Assembly (NCBI GenBank): GCA_035937795.1 | Contig: DASZHO010000121.1 | Location: 1 to 64,000, forward strand | DNA: 64,000 nt | Direction: 5' to 3' | Source of the DNA: JAMQPK01 sp035937795 | GTDB taxonomy: Bacteria; Acidobacteriota; Vicinamibacteria; Vicinamibacterales; JAMQPK01 | Shown here: piece after piece, positions 31,404 to 39,732 of the stretch | Layout of the letters: each line of letters begins with the position of its first letter | How positions within the stretch are numbered: position 1 is the stretch's first letter | Notes under the pieces: model-generated | What the model was told of the DNA's origin: nothing | The model's input: the letters and a program-made list of their open reading frames with translations, nothing else | The model's database searches: none | Program-made: the position numbers and the translations under genes

Positions 31404-33800
31404 ATGCGGACCAGTTCCCTCGCAGCGACGGTTGCCACCGTCAGCCTGCTGACATGTGCAACGACAGTACGCGCCGCGGTCATCCAGGTCCCGGACAGCG
31501 CGAGTCTCCAGCCCGCGCTGAACAGCGCCCAACCTGGCGACACCATCCTCCTCCAGCCTGGCGTGACCTACACGGGCACCTTCGTCCTTCCGGATCCCGG
31601 CGGGACGTCGTACGTGACCCTGAGCACGGCGCCGGGCAATCTGCCGGCCGGCGGCGTCCGGATCTCGCCGGCCAATGCTCCGCAACTCGCCAAGCTGCGA
31701 TCGCCGCCGAACGGCAGCCCTGCCTTGAGCACGGCGCCCGGGGCGCATCATTGGCGGGTCATGCTGCTCGAATTTCAGGCGAACTCCGGGGGCGGCGGCG
31801 ACATCATCACCCTCGGGGACGGGTCCGCATCGCAGAATTCGCTCTCGGGGGTCGCCCACGATCTCGTGTTCGATCGCGTCTACATCCACGGCGATCCGAT
31901 GAACGGAGCGAAACGCGGCATCGCCCTCAACAGCGCGTCGACGACCATCACCGAATCGTACATCTCCGACATCAAGGAGCCCGGCATCGATTCACAGGCG
32001 ATTTGCGGCTGGAACGGTCCGGGCCCCTACACCATCACGAACAACTACCTCGAAGCTGCCGGCGAGAACCTGATGTTCGGCGGCGCAGACCCGTTCATCC
32101 AGGGTCTCGTTCCCGCCGACATCACGATCACCGATAACCATATCGCCAAACCGATCGCGTGGCACACTCAGCCTCCGATCTGGAGCGTCAAGAATCTGCT
32201 GGAGCTCAAGAACGCCCGGCGCGTGGAGATCGCGCGGAACCTGCTCGAGTACAACTGGCAGGCCTCGCAAAACGGGTTCTCGATCCTCTTTACGGTGCGG
32301 AACCAGGACGGAGGCTGTCCCTGGTGCCAGGTCGATCATGTTACGTTCGAGCAGAACACCGTGCAGCACGTCGCTGCGGGCATCAATATCCTCGGTCTTG
32401 ACGATATCCACCAGAGCCAGCAAACGCAGGCCATCATCATCAGGAACAACCTCTTCGCGGATATCGATCCCGGCAACTGGGGCGGGAACGGGTACTTCCT
32501 GCAACTGTTGAACGGCGCGCGCGACATCACCGTCGATCACAACACCGTTATCCAGGAGCCTGCGCCCGGGTTTCTGCTCGGGATTGTCTTCGTGTCGGGT
32601 CCACCGGTCACGGGCTTTGTCTTCACGAACAATCTGACACGACATAATTCCTACGGCATCATCGGAGACAATCACGGTCCGGGGAATGACACGATTAATG
32701 CCTATTTTTCAGCTCCACGCATCCTCTCCAATGTGATTGCCGACGGCGATCCTGCGCGGTACCCCGCTGGGAACCTCTTTCCCGCCTCAGCATACTTCCG
32801 CGCGCAGTTTGTGTCGTACGCGGGCGGCGATTATCGACTCAGGTCTGACAGCCCTTGGAAAAACGCCGGCACGGACGGTCTGGATCTCGGCATGGCCACG
32901 GCCACGGGCGTGATCGTGAGCCGTGGCAATCTGCTCTGGCGCAACTCGCAAACTGGCGACGTGGAAATGTGGCTGATGAACGGGGTGGCGGTGGCGCAGG
33001 AGCCGATTGTGTCGTCCGGCGTGCCCCTGGCCTGGCAGATCGCCGGAGTGGGCGATGTCGATGGCGACGGCAAAGCCGATCTCGTCTGGCGTCAGATTCA
33101 AACGGGTGACGTCGCGGTGTGGCTGATGGACGGAGCGACGGTGAAGCAAGCGCCGGTGGTGGCCCTCGGCGTGCCGCTGGCGTGGCAGATTGTCGGCGTG
33201 GCCGACCTCGACGGTGATGGCAAAGCCGATCTGGTCTGGCGCAACTCGCAAAATGGCGACGTGGCCGTGTGGCTGATGAACGGGGCCGCGGTGAAGGGGA
33301 TCCCGCTGGTGGCGTCCGGCGTGCCTCTGGCCTGGCAGATCGTCGGGGTGGGCGATGTGGATGGTGACGGCAAAGCCGATCTGGTCTGGCGCAACTCGCA
33401 AACCGGCGACGTGGCCGTATGGCTGATGAACGGGGCCGTAGCGAAGGGGATCCCCCTGGTGGCGTCCGGAGTCCCTCTGGCCTGGCAGATTGCCGGCGTG
33501 GCCGATGTGGACGGCGACGGCAAAGCCGATCTCGTCTGGCGTCAGACGCAAACGGGTGATGTCGCCGTGTGGCTGATGGACGGCGCGACGGTGAAGCAAA
33601 GCCCGGTCATTGCGACCGCCGTACCGCTGTCGTGGCAGATCGCCACGCTGCGCGATCTCGATGGAGATGGCAAGGCCGATGTGATCTGGCGCAATACCAC
33701 GAGCGGTGACGTGGCGGTGTGGCTGATGAACGGCACGGCGGTCAGGCAGAATCCCGTTGTGGCGTCCGGCGTGCCGCTGACGTGGCAGATCCAGCGGTAA
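31404..33800 (+). CDS. Secreted beta-helix protein with six C-terminal FG-GAP/VCBS repeats
   Basis: This protein of about 798 aa has a signal peptide (ATG 31404, about 25 residues). A right-handed parallel beta-helix region (about 30-480) shows recurring N/T/V ladders such as ITNNYLEAAGEN, ITDNHIA and VTFEQNTVQHV, as in pectate-lyase-like proteins. Six 50-residue repeats follow, with DVDGDGKADLVWR calcium-loop motifs and WLMNG turns. The repeats are exactly 150 bp each and nearly identical at DNA level. It probably acts at the cell surface as a polysaccharide-binding or -degrading protein; no catalytic triad was identified. A longer form from 31365 is possible, but the signal peptide favours 31404. 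Confidence 0.88.
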   Translation: MRTSSLAATVATVSLLTCATTVRAAVIQVPDSASLQPALNSAQPGDTILLQPGVTYTGTFVLPDPGGTSYVTLSTAPGNLPAGGVRISPANAPQLAKLRSPPNGSPALSTAPGAHHWRVMLLEFQANSGGGGDIITLGDGSASQNSLSGVAHDLVFDRVYIHGDPMNGAKRGIALNSASTTITESYISDIKEPGIDSQAICGWNGPGPYTITNNYLEAAGENLMFGGADPFIQGLVPADITITDNHIAKPIAWHTQPPIWSVKNLLELKNARRVEIARNLLEYNWQASQNGFSILFTVRNQDGGCPWCQVDHVTFEQNTVQHVAAGINILGLDDIHQSQQTQAIIIRNNLFADIDPGNWGGNGYFLQLLNGARDITVDHNTVIQEPAPGFLLGIVFVSGPPVTGFVFTNNLTRHNSYGIIGDNHGPGNDTINAYFSAPRILSNVIADGDPARYPAGNLFPASAYFRAQFVSYAGGDYRLRSDSPWKNAGTDGLDLGMATATGVIVSRGNLLWRNSQTGDVEMWLMNGVAVAQEPIVSSGVPLAWQIAGVGDVDGDGKADLVWRQIQTGDVAVWLMDGATVKQAPVVALGVPLAWQIVGVADLDGDGKADLVWRNSQNGDVAVWLMNGAAVKGIPLVASGVPLAWQIVGVGDVDGDGKADLVWRNSQTGDVAVWLMNGAVAKGIPLVASGVPLAWQIAGVADVDGDGKADLVWRQTQTGDVAVWLMDGATVKQSPVIATAVPLSWQIATLRDLDGDGKADVIWRNTTSGDVAVWLMNGTAVRQNPVVASGVPLTWQIQR
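32929..33797 (+). repeat. Six tandem 150-bp coding repeats (FG-GAP type)
   Basis: The phrase encoding WLM(N/D)G recurs at 32971, 33121, 33271, 33421, 33571 and 33721, exactly 150 bases apart. Units alternate WRNSQ and WRQ(I/T)Q versions, and whole blocks are almost identical. This indicates recent duplication or gene conversion. Confidence 0.92.
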
Positions 33801-33929
33801 AACGACACTCCAGCCCACCGTGCGCTCCTCTCTACCGTGCGACGCACCGATTTACCCGCAGGACGCACAGATCTGGCCATCGGCGAAGCACGGCTTGCTT
33901 TGAAGGCCGGGCGCGCATACAGTCCACCG

Positions 33930-34313
33930 ATGGCGATTCAGCGAGAGTTGACGGTGAGATTGGCAAACAGTCCGGGTACGCTCGGACGCGTGGCTCAGGT
34001 GCTGGGCGCCGAGCGGATCAATATGCTGGCGATGTCGGTCGATCCCACCGGCGCGCTCCGGATGGTGGTGGACAACCCGCTGCACGCCGCTGGAACCCTG
34101 CGCGAGCAGCACTATGTGGTGGAAGAGCGCGACGTGCTCTACGCGACGGTGCCGAACGAGCCCGGCTCGCTGGGGAAGGTCGTCAAGATACTGGCCGAGG
34201 CGGGCATCAACCTGGATTACGCGTACGCCAGCGGCATCGATCGCGTGCCGATGGTGGCGGTCGTGCTCGGCGTCGCGGACGTCCAAAAAGCCTCCGCCGC
34301 GACCGGTATCTGA
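33930..34313 (+). CDS. Tandem ACT-domain protein
   Basis: This 127-aa protein is two ACT domains back to back: LTVRLANSPGTLGRVAQVLGAERINMLAMS and LYATVPNEPGSLGKVVKILAEAGINLDYAYA. ACT domains bind amino acids and regulate partner enzymes. With no enzyme domain attached, it is a stand-alone amino-acid sensor. ATG 33930 is preferred over an upstream in-frame start at 33837, because conservation starts at AIQRELTVRL. It precedes the acidic mini-protein and two M16 peptidases on the same strand. Confidence 0.88.
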   Translation: MAIQRELTVRLANSPGTLGRVAQVLGAERINMLAMSVDPTGALRMVVDNPLHAAGTLREQHYVVEERDVLYATVPNEPGSLGKVVKILAEAGINLDYAYASGIDRVPMVAVVLGVADVQKASAATGI

Positions 34314-34369
34314 TACTCCTGGAGCACACGGACCCATTCACCCCGCGCCTACGGCCGGACGAGCCCCGC

Positions 34370-34558
34370 ATGCGTCTTTATATAGAAACGATGGATGCGA
34401 TCCTGGTGGAATTTGGCGAGGATGGGCGGGTCCGGTTCGAGACCGATGAATGGGTGACGCCCACCGTGCAGGAACAGCGCGCCATCATCCATGCGGCGCA
34501 GCGGGAGCTGGAAAGCCTGAAGGAATTGTTGGAAATGTTTGAGAAAGGCACGCCATGA
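34370..34558 (+). CDS. 62-aa acidic helical protein coupled to the M16 peptidases
   Basis: This small ORF has a beta-type start (MRLYIETMDAILVEFGEDG) and a long charged helix (QEQRAIIHAAQRELESLKELLEMFEKG). Its stop overlaps the ATG of the M16 peptidase gene (ATGA), so the two are translationally coupled. The reading frame is open further left but not conserved in character. No family is recognised. It could be a chaperone or regulator of the peptidase pair; that is only inference from position. Confidence 0.65.
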   Translation: MRLYIETMDAILVEFGEDGRVRFETDEWVTPTVQEQRAIIHAAQRELESLKELLEMFEKGTP

Positions 34559-35940
34559 AGCGCCTGAGAATTTTCCTGGCCGTTCTCGTTGTCGCCACTC
34601 TCGCCATCACGGTGCGCGCGGTCACCATGCCGAAGGTGCAGTACACCGAGGCGACGCTGCCGAACGGGCTGCGCGTGGTGATTTCCTCCGACCGTGCCGC
34701 TCCGGTCGTTTCGATGTGCGTTGCCTACGACGTCGGCTCGCGCAACGAAAAGGCGAGCAAAACCGGCTACGCGCATTTCTTCGAGCACATGATGTACAAG
34801 GGATCGGCGAACGTTGGTGACGGCGAGCTCGCGGCGCTGATCGAGAACTACGGCGGCGACCACAACGGCCAGACCGACAAAGATCACACCATCTACTTCG
34901 AGGAAGTGCCGGCCAACCAGCTCGACATGATCTTGTTCCTCGAGGCGGATCGCATGAAGGCGCTGGCGCTGACCAGGGAAGGCGTCGACAACCAGCGCGA
35001 GGCAGTGAAGGAAGAGCGGCGCTTTCGCTACGACAACCAGCCCTACGGCACCAGCTCGCTGGTGATGGACGAGCTGGCGTTTCAGAATTTCGCCAATCAG
35101 CACTCGGTCATCGGGTCGATGACCGATCTCGACGCGGCAACCATCCAGGACTTCGCCGACTTCTTCAAGACCTACTACGCGCCGAACAACGCGGTGGTGG
35201 CGATTGCCGGCGACGTGGAGCCGAAGGTGGCGCTCGAGAAGGTGCAGAAATATTTCGGCGGTATTCCGTCGCAGCCGGCGCCGCAGAAAGCCGACACCGC
35301 CGAGCCGCCGCAGCGCGAAGAGAAGCGCAAGACGGTGGAAGATCCGCTCGCCCGGCTCGTCTTGATCGACGCGGGATATCACATCCCGGGCGGCCTGAGC
35401 CCCGACATGGACGCGCTGAACGCGCTGTCGTCCATCCTCGGCTCCGGGCGCAGCTCGCGCCTTTACGACAGCCTGGTGCGGCAGAAGCAGCTGGCCGTGC
35501 AGATTTATACCGGCTCGGCCGCGCAAAAGGGGCCGGGATTGTTTTACGTGGAGGCTGTCGCCGCGCCCGGCAAACCGGTGGCCGACGTCGAGGCGGCGAT
35601 GTACGCCGAGATCGAAAAAATAAAGAGCGGGCAGATTCAGGATTGGGAGCTCGAGAAGGCGCGCAATGCGGCCAAGCGCAGCCTCGTGGGCGCCATCCGC
35701 AACTCGCTGCAGCGCGCGATTCTGCTGGCGCGCTATAGCGTCTTCTATAACGATCCAGGGGTGATCAACACGCGCTACGAGCGCATCGCCGCGGTCACCG
35801 CCGCCGATGTTCAGCGGGTGGCCAGGCAATACCTGGTGCCGGCGAATCGAACCGTCGTCATTACGACGCCGAAAGCCGCAGCTCCCGCGCGCGGGACGGA
35901 ACCGCCGGGAGCGGGACGCGGGACGGGAGGGGGACGATGA
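34555..35940 (+). CDS. M16-family zinc peptidase, catalytic subunit
   Basis: This 461-aa processing-peptidase-like protein has a signal or anchor sequence (about 1-22). It has the inverted zinc motif HFFEH in GYAHFFEHMMYKGS, with the downstream Glu in a helix (EAVKEERRFRYDNQPYG). The C-terminal half has the second M16 domain (GSGRSSRLYDSLVRQKQLAVQ). It partners with the next gene. The last 18 residues are Gly/Pro/Arg-rich (ARGTEPPGAGRGTGGGR) and are encoded by a heptad repeat at 35892-35937. It probably degrades peptides in the periplasm. Confidence 0.92.
   Translation: MKRLRIFLAVLVVATLAITVRAVTMPKVQYTEATLPNGLRVVISSDRAAPVVSMCVAYDVGSRNEKASKTGYAHFFEHMMYKGSANVGDGELAALIENYGGDHNGQTDKDHTIYFEEVPANQLDMILFLEADRMKALALTREGVDNQREAVKEERRFRYDNQPYGTSSLVMDELAFQNFANQHSVIGSMTDLDAATIQDFADFFKTYYAPNNAVVAIAGDVEPKVALEKVQKYFGGIPSQPAPQKADTAEPPQREEKRKTVEDPLARLVLIDAGYHIPGGLSPDMDALNALSSILGSGRSSRLYDSLVRQKQLAVQIYTGSAAQKGPGLFYVEAVAAPGKPVADVEAAMYAEIEKIKSGQIQDWELEKARNAAKRSLVGAIRNSLQRAILLARYSVFYNDPGVINTRYERIAAVTAADVQRVARQYLVPANRTVVITTPKAAAPARGTEPPGAGRGTGGGR
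35892..35937. repeat. Heptad repeat encoding the tail of the first M16 peptidase
   Basis: Successive units CGGGACG, GAACCGC, CGGGAGC, GGGACGC, GGGACGG and GAGGGGG extend the open reading frame to its stop. The encoded tail is low-complexity and has no counterpart in the partner gene. Confidence 0.6.
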
Positions 35941-37412
35941 AAAAGATCATGTTGGTCGCAATCGTCGTCGCCCAGAGCTTCGTGTGGGCGCAGGGCCAGC
36001 AGCCGGCGCCGCAGCCCGGGAAACCGGCGCAGATGAAGGGGCTCGCGCCGGTCAACAAGGAAGTGCTGAAGATCACGCTGCCGCGCCCCGCCGAAGCGGA
36101 TCTGCCGAACGGCGCGCATCTCATGGTGCTCGAGGATCACCGCGTGCCGTCGGTGTCGTTCCAAATCATCATCACGGGCGCGGGCGGATACTACGATCCG
36201 AAAGATCTCCCAGGGCTCGCCGACACCACCGCGTCGCTGATGGACGAGGGCACCACGACGAAGACGTCCGAGCAAATCGCCCAGGCCCTCGACACGATGG
36301 CGGCCACCGTCTCGATTTCGGCCAGCGAAGGCTCGCAGATTGCGACGCTGAACGGCTCGGCGCTCTCCGATCAAATCGATGATGTGCTCGCGCTGGCGGC
36401 GGACATCCTGCTCCACCCGAAGTTCGACGAGCAGGAGATCGCGCGCTACAAGGCGCGGACGATGGCGGCGTTGGAAGATCAACGCGGCGATCCGGACTTC
36501 CTCGCCAACGAACGTTACGCGAAGGCAATCTACGGCGACCATCCGGCGTCGAGCACCGGCGTCACCAAGGAATCGCTGCAGAAGACCACGCGTGACGCGC
36601 TGGTGGCGTTCCACAAGGACAACTACGTGCCCGATTACGCGGTCATCGCCGTGTCGGGCGACATCACGCTGGGCGACGCGCGCGCGAAATTCCAGTCGGC
36701 GCTCAAAGAGTGGACCAGATCGGGCAAGCCGCGCCCCGGCGTCGTCGATCCGCCGCCCAACGGGCCGACCAAGGTGCACCTCGTGAACCGCCCCGCGTCG
36801 GTGCAGACGAATTATCTGCTCGGCGAGCAGGCCATCAACCGGGCGAATCCGGACTACGACTCGCTGCAGGTGATGAACACGATTCTTGGCGGACCCAACG
36901 GCCGGCTGTTCCGCATTCTGCGTGAGGAGAAGGGCTACACCTACGGCGCCAGCAGCGGCCTGCACGCCCTGCGCTATCGCGGCGACTGGCGCGCGAGCAT
37001 GGACGTGCGCAACGAAGTCACCGAGCCGTCGCTGCGCGATCTGCTGACCGAACTGGGCAGAATGCGCGAGGAAATCGTGCCCGCGCCGGAATTCCAGGAT
37101 GCGCAGCGCTCCATGACGGCGTCCTTCGCCTTGTCGCTCGAGAGCCCGAGCGAGCTCCTGAACCTCTACGTCCTGCGACAGATGTACGGCTTTCCAGCCG
37201 ACTACTGGGACAAATACTCCGATCGCATCATGGCCGTGACGCCCGCGCAGGTGCAGGCCGTGGCCAGAAAATACCTCGATCCCGCCAAGCTGCAGATCGT
37301 GGCCGTCGGGGATCAGTCGAAAACCGAGGCGAGCCTGCGGAAGTTCGGGCCGGTGTCGGTGTTCGATGACGAAGGCAAGGAGCTGTCCACGGCGCCGGCC
37401 GGCGGCCGCTAA
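35937..37412 (+). CDS. M16-family peptidase-like protein, non-catalytic subunit
   Basis: This 491-aa partner of the preceding gene overlaps it by ATGA. It has a signal peptide (about 1-19, AQG). The place of the HxxEH motif reads LPGLADTTASLMDEGT, so the zinc ligands are missing. The C-terminal M16 domain is well kept (GGPNGRLFRILREEKGYTYGASSGL). Active plus inactive M16 pairs form heterodimers in which the inactive chain shapes the substrate chamber. A possible terminator follows at 37412. Confidence 0.92.
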   Translation: MKKIMLVAIVVAQSFVWAQGQQPAPQPGKPAQMKGLAPVNKEVLKITLPRPAEADLPNGAHLMVLEDHRVPSVSFQIIITGAGGYYDPKDLPGLADTTASLMDEGTTTKTSEQIAQALDTMAATVSISASEGSQIATLNGSALSDQIDDVLALAADILLHPKFDEQEIARYKARTMAALEDQRGDPDFLANERYAKAIYGDHPASSTGVTKESLQKTTRDALVAFHKDNYVPDYAVIAVSGDITLGDARAKFQSALKEWTRSGKPRPGVVDPPPNGPTKVHLVNRPASVQTNYLLGEQAINRANPDYDSLQVMNTILGGPNGRLFRILREEKGYTYGASSGLHALRYRGDWRASMDVRNEVTEPSLRDLLTELGRMREEIVPAPEFQDAQRSMTASFALSLESPSELLNLYVLRQMYGFPADYWDKYSDRIMAVTPAQVQAVARKYLDPAKLQIVAVGDQSKTEASLRKFGPVSVFDDEGKELSTAPAGGR

Positions 37413-37442
37413 GAGGGCTCAGGGGCCTGTGCCCTCTATTTT
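37412..37442 (+). terminator. Possible terminator after the M16 pair
   Basis: AGAGGGC (37412-37418) pairs with GCCCTCT (37431-37437) around a 12-base loop, followed by ATTTTC. The T-run is short, so strength is doubtful. Confidence 0.5.
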
Positions 37443-37610
37443 CTGACCGGGCCAAAGTGACGCTGGACTCGTTCCTTCAAGATGAAGCACGACCGTCCCA
37501 GGGTCTTACCTTGCGAAGCCCCTCCCACGCAAGTATGATCCTCTGATCCCATTCGTCCCAAAAAGGTTTAGTTTCCAACCGTTTACGCCGTCCCCCAGGA
37601 GGCAGGAACC

Positions 37611-38576
37611 ATGAAGAAAGCATTCGCATTCGCGGCAGTACTTGCCGCCGTCGTCGCCGTTTGCGCGCTGCCGCTGGTTGCCCAGAACGCGCCGCCGGCA
37701 GCCGGCCAGCGGCCGGCCAATGCGGCGCGTCCTCCGGCGCAGGGCGGCACGGGCCCGATCAAGATGTTGCTGATCACCAAGGCCCATCCCTACGAGCGCG
37801 AGCCGTTCTACCAGATGTTCGATTCGTTCGGCCAGGACGTCACCTGGATGCACGTGGACCAGCCCGCCGCCGAGGCGCTGTTGAACCCGAAATATTCAGC
37901 CCTCTACAACGTGGCGGTGTTCTACGACATGGACGGACAGCAGGTGGAACTTGGCCGCGCGGTTCGTGACGAGGCGACGCGTGAAGTAACGGCCCAGCCG
38001 CCGTCGGCCGAGCTGCAGAAAAATTTCCAGGCCCTGCTGCAGCAGGGCAAGGGCCTCTTCTTCCTGCACCACGCGGTGGCGTCGTGGGTTCACAGCTGGC
38101 CGGAATATGTCGAAGTGATGGGCAGCGCGTGCGACTGGGGTGCGCCGATCACCATTCGCGGCGTGCATCACCCGCAATCGGGCTTTTTCGGCATGACCCC
38201 GCAACATATCACCGTCGTCGACAAGAATCATCCGATCACGCAGGGCATCGGCGACGGCTTGGATGTGATCGACGAGGCCTATTCGTGCCCGGTGTTCGAG
38301 GACTCGGTCCATCCTCTGCTCCGCACTGATTTCGTGCCCGCCGACCACAATCGCAATCTTGCGCCGAACTGGAAGTACAGCAATGTTGTTGGCTGGGTGA
38401 AGACCGCCGAGAATAGCCCGGTCGCCTACATTCAGATGGGTCACGGCCCCGCGGTGTGGGCGAACCCGACCTACCGGAAGCTCGTCCTGAACGCGATTAA
38501 GTGGACCGCCTCGCCTGAAGCACTGGCCTGGGCAAAGGCGAACCCGACGCGGATCTTCAAGGCACAGACTAACTAA
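37611..38576 (+). CDS. Secreted ThuA-domain protein 1
   Basis: This 321-aa protein has a signal peptide (about 1-24), a short Pro/Ala linker and a ThuA-like (class-I amidotransferase-fold) domain. Shared motifs of the four copies here are MLLITKAHPYEREPF, GLFFLHHAVASWVHSWPEYVEV, GSACDWG, HPITQGIGDGLDVIDEAYSCP and HPLLRTDF. The ThuA family is tied to sugar and trehalose use; the catalytic role is not settled. A strong AGGAGG site precedes ATG 37611. It is the first of a tandem paralogue series. Confidence 0.9.
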   Translation: MKKAFAFAAVLAAVVAVCALPLVAQNAPPAAGQRPANAARPPAQGGTGPIKMLLITKAHPYEREPFYQMFDSFGQDVTWMHVDQPAAEALLNPKYSALYNVAVFYDMDGQQVELGRAVRDEATREVTAQPPSAELQKNFQALLQQGKGLFFLHHAVASWVHSWPEYVEVMGSACDWGAPITIRGVHHPQSGFFGMTPQHITVVDKNHPITQGIGDGLDVIDEAYSCPVFEDSVHPLLRTDFVPADHNRNLAPNWKYSNVVGWVKTAENSPVAYIQMGHGPAVWANPTYRKLVLNAIKWTASPEALAWAKANPTRIFKAQTN

Positions 38577-38668
38577 GTAAAGAAGTAAAGAAGCAGAGAA
38601 GTAGAGAAGTAAGGAAGGTATGAAGGAGTGAAGTCCTTCTCTCCTTCTGTCCTTCTCTCCTTCGAAAC
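38577..38668. repeat. Octad repeat with facing purine and pyrimidine arms
   Basis: The left arm runs in 8-base units (AAGTAAAG, AAGTAAAG, AAGCAGAG, AAGTAGAG, AAGTAAGG, AAGGAGTG). The right arm has TCCTTCTC, TCCTTCTG, TCCTTCTC, TCCTTCGA. It fills the gap between ThuA genes 1 and 2. The arms can partly pair (GAAGGAG with CTCCTTC). Its period is 8, not 7. Confidence 0.85.
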
Positions 38669-38686
38669 TTTTGTGAGGGGGTCTGG

Positions 38687-39700
38687 GTGACGAAACGGTT
38701 TCTGGCTCAGGCGGCGCTGGTCGCTGCCGCAATTTCTGTCTGCGCGTTGCCGCTCGTGGCCGGGCAGGCGGGCGCACCCGCCCGCGGCGCCCAGGCTCCT
38801 GCCGGGGCCGGCGGCGGCCGGGGCGGCCGCGGCGGCGGGTTTGGCGGCGGCGGCGGCATCAAGGTGCTGCTGATCACCAAAGGGCACCCGTTCGATCGAG
38901 AGCCATTCTTCCTGCTGTTCGACCAGCCGCCGGTGGGAGCCGACGCGCGCTGGACGCACGTGGAGCAGCCGGCTGCTGAAGCGTTCTTCGATCCCGCGCT
39001 CGCGAAAGATTACGACGTCTTCGTGTTCTACGATCTCGACGGTTCGCAGCCCGATCGCCGCCATCCGGCGGTCGATAAAGCCGGCAAGCCGGCAACGAAC
39101 AAAGACGGCAGTCCGGCGTTCAGCTGGGATCCGCCGTCGGCCGAGCTGCAGAAAAACATGAAGGCGCTGCTGCAGCAGGGCAAGCCGATGGTCTTCCTGC
39201 ATCACTCCATTGCGTCGTGGGTGCACAGCTGGCCGGAATATGTCGAAGTCGTCGGCGGCGCGTGCGACTGGGGCCAGCCGATCAAGATCCGCGGCGTGGA
39301 ACATCCCAAATCCGGGTTCTTCGGCAAGACGCATCAGCACATCACGGTTGTCGACAAGACGCATCCAATCACACAAGGCCTCGGCGACGGCTTCGACATC
39401 GTCGATGAAGCATATTCGTGCCCCATGTTCGAGCAGTCCGTTCATCCGCTGCTGCGCACTGATTTCGTGCCCAAGGATCACGACCTCAACCTGAATCCGA
39501 AAACGAAGTTCAGCAACCTGGCGGGCTGGGTGAAGACGGCCGAGAACAGCCCGGTTGTCTACATCCAGATGGGCCACGATCGCGAAGCCTGGGAAAACCC
39601 GTCGTACCGCACGCTGGTCGACAACGCCATCAAGTGGGCCGCGTCGCCGGACGCGATGACGTGGGCGAAGCAAAACCCGACGAAGATATTCAAAAAGTAA
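38687..39700 (+). CDS. Secreted ThuA-domain protein 2
   Basis: This 337-aa paralogue of gene 1 has the same order: signal peptide, glycine-rich linker (AGGGRGGRGGGFGGGGG) and ThuA domain. It keeps LLITKGHPFDREPF, FLHHSIASWVHSWPEY, GGACDWG, HPITQGLGDGFDIVDEAYSCP and GWVKTAENSPVVYIQMGHD. Start GTG 38687 has GAGGGGG upstream. It is closest to copy 1 in the core. Its last codons overlap the purine-rich repeat that follows (ends KIFKK). Confidence 0.9.
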   Translation: MTKRFLAQAALVAAAISVCALPLVAGQAGAPARGAQAPAGAGGGRGGRGGGFGGGGGIKVLLITKGHPFDREPFFLLFDQPPVGADARWTHVEQPAAEAFFDPALAKDYDVFVFYDLDGSQPDRRHPAVDKAGKPATNKDGSPAFSWDPPSAELQKNMKALLQQGKPMVFLHHSIASWVHSWPEYVEVVGGACDWGQPIKIRGVEHPKSGFFGKTHQHITVVDKTHPITQGLGDGFDIVDEAYSCPMFEQSVHPLLRTDFVPKDHDLNLNPKTKFSNLAGWVKTAENSPVVYIQMGHDREAWENPSYRTLVDNAIKWAASPDAMTWAKQNPTKIFKK

Positions 39701-39732
39701 AAGGCAAAGAGTCGAAAGTGAAAAGTATGAAG
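39699..39732. repeat. Short heptad repeat supplying the start codon of ThuA gene 3
   Basis: Units GTAAAAG, GCAAAGA, GTCGAAA, GTGAAAA and GTATGAA span the gap between ThuA genes 2 and 3. The ATG at 39727 lies inside the final unit. Confidence 0.75.
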
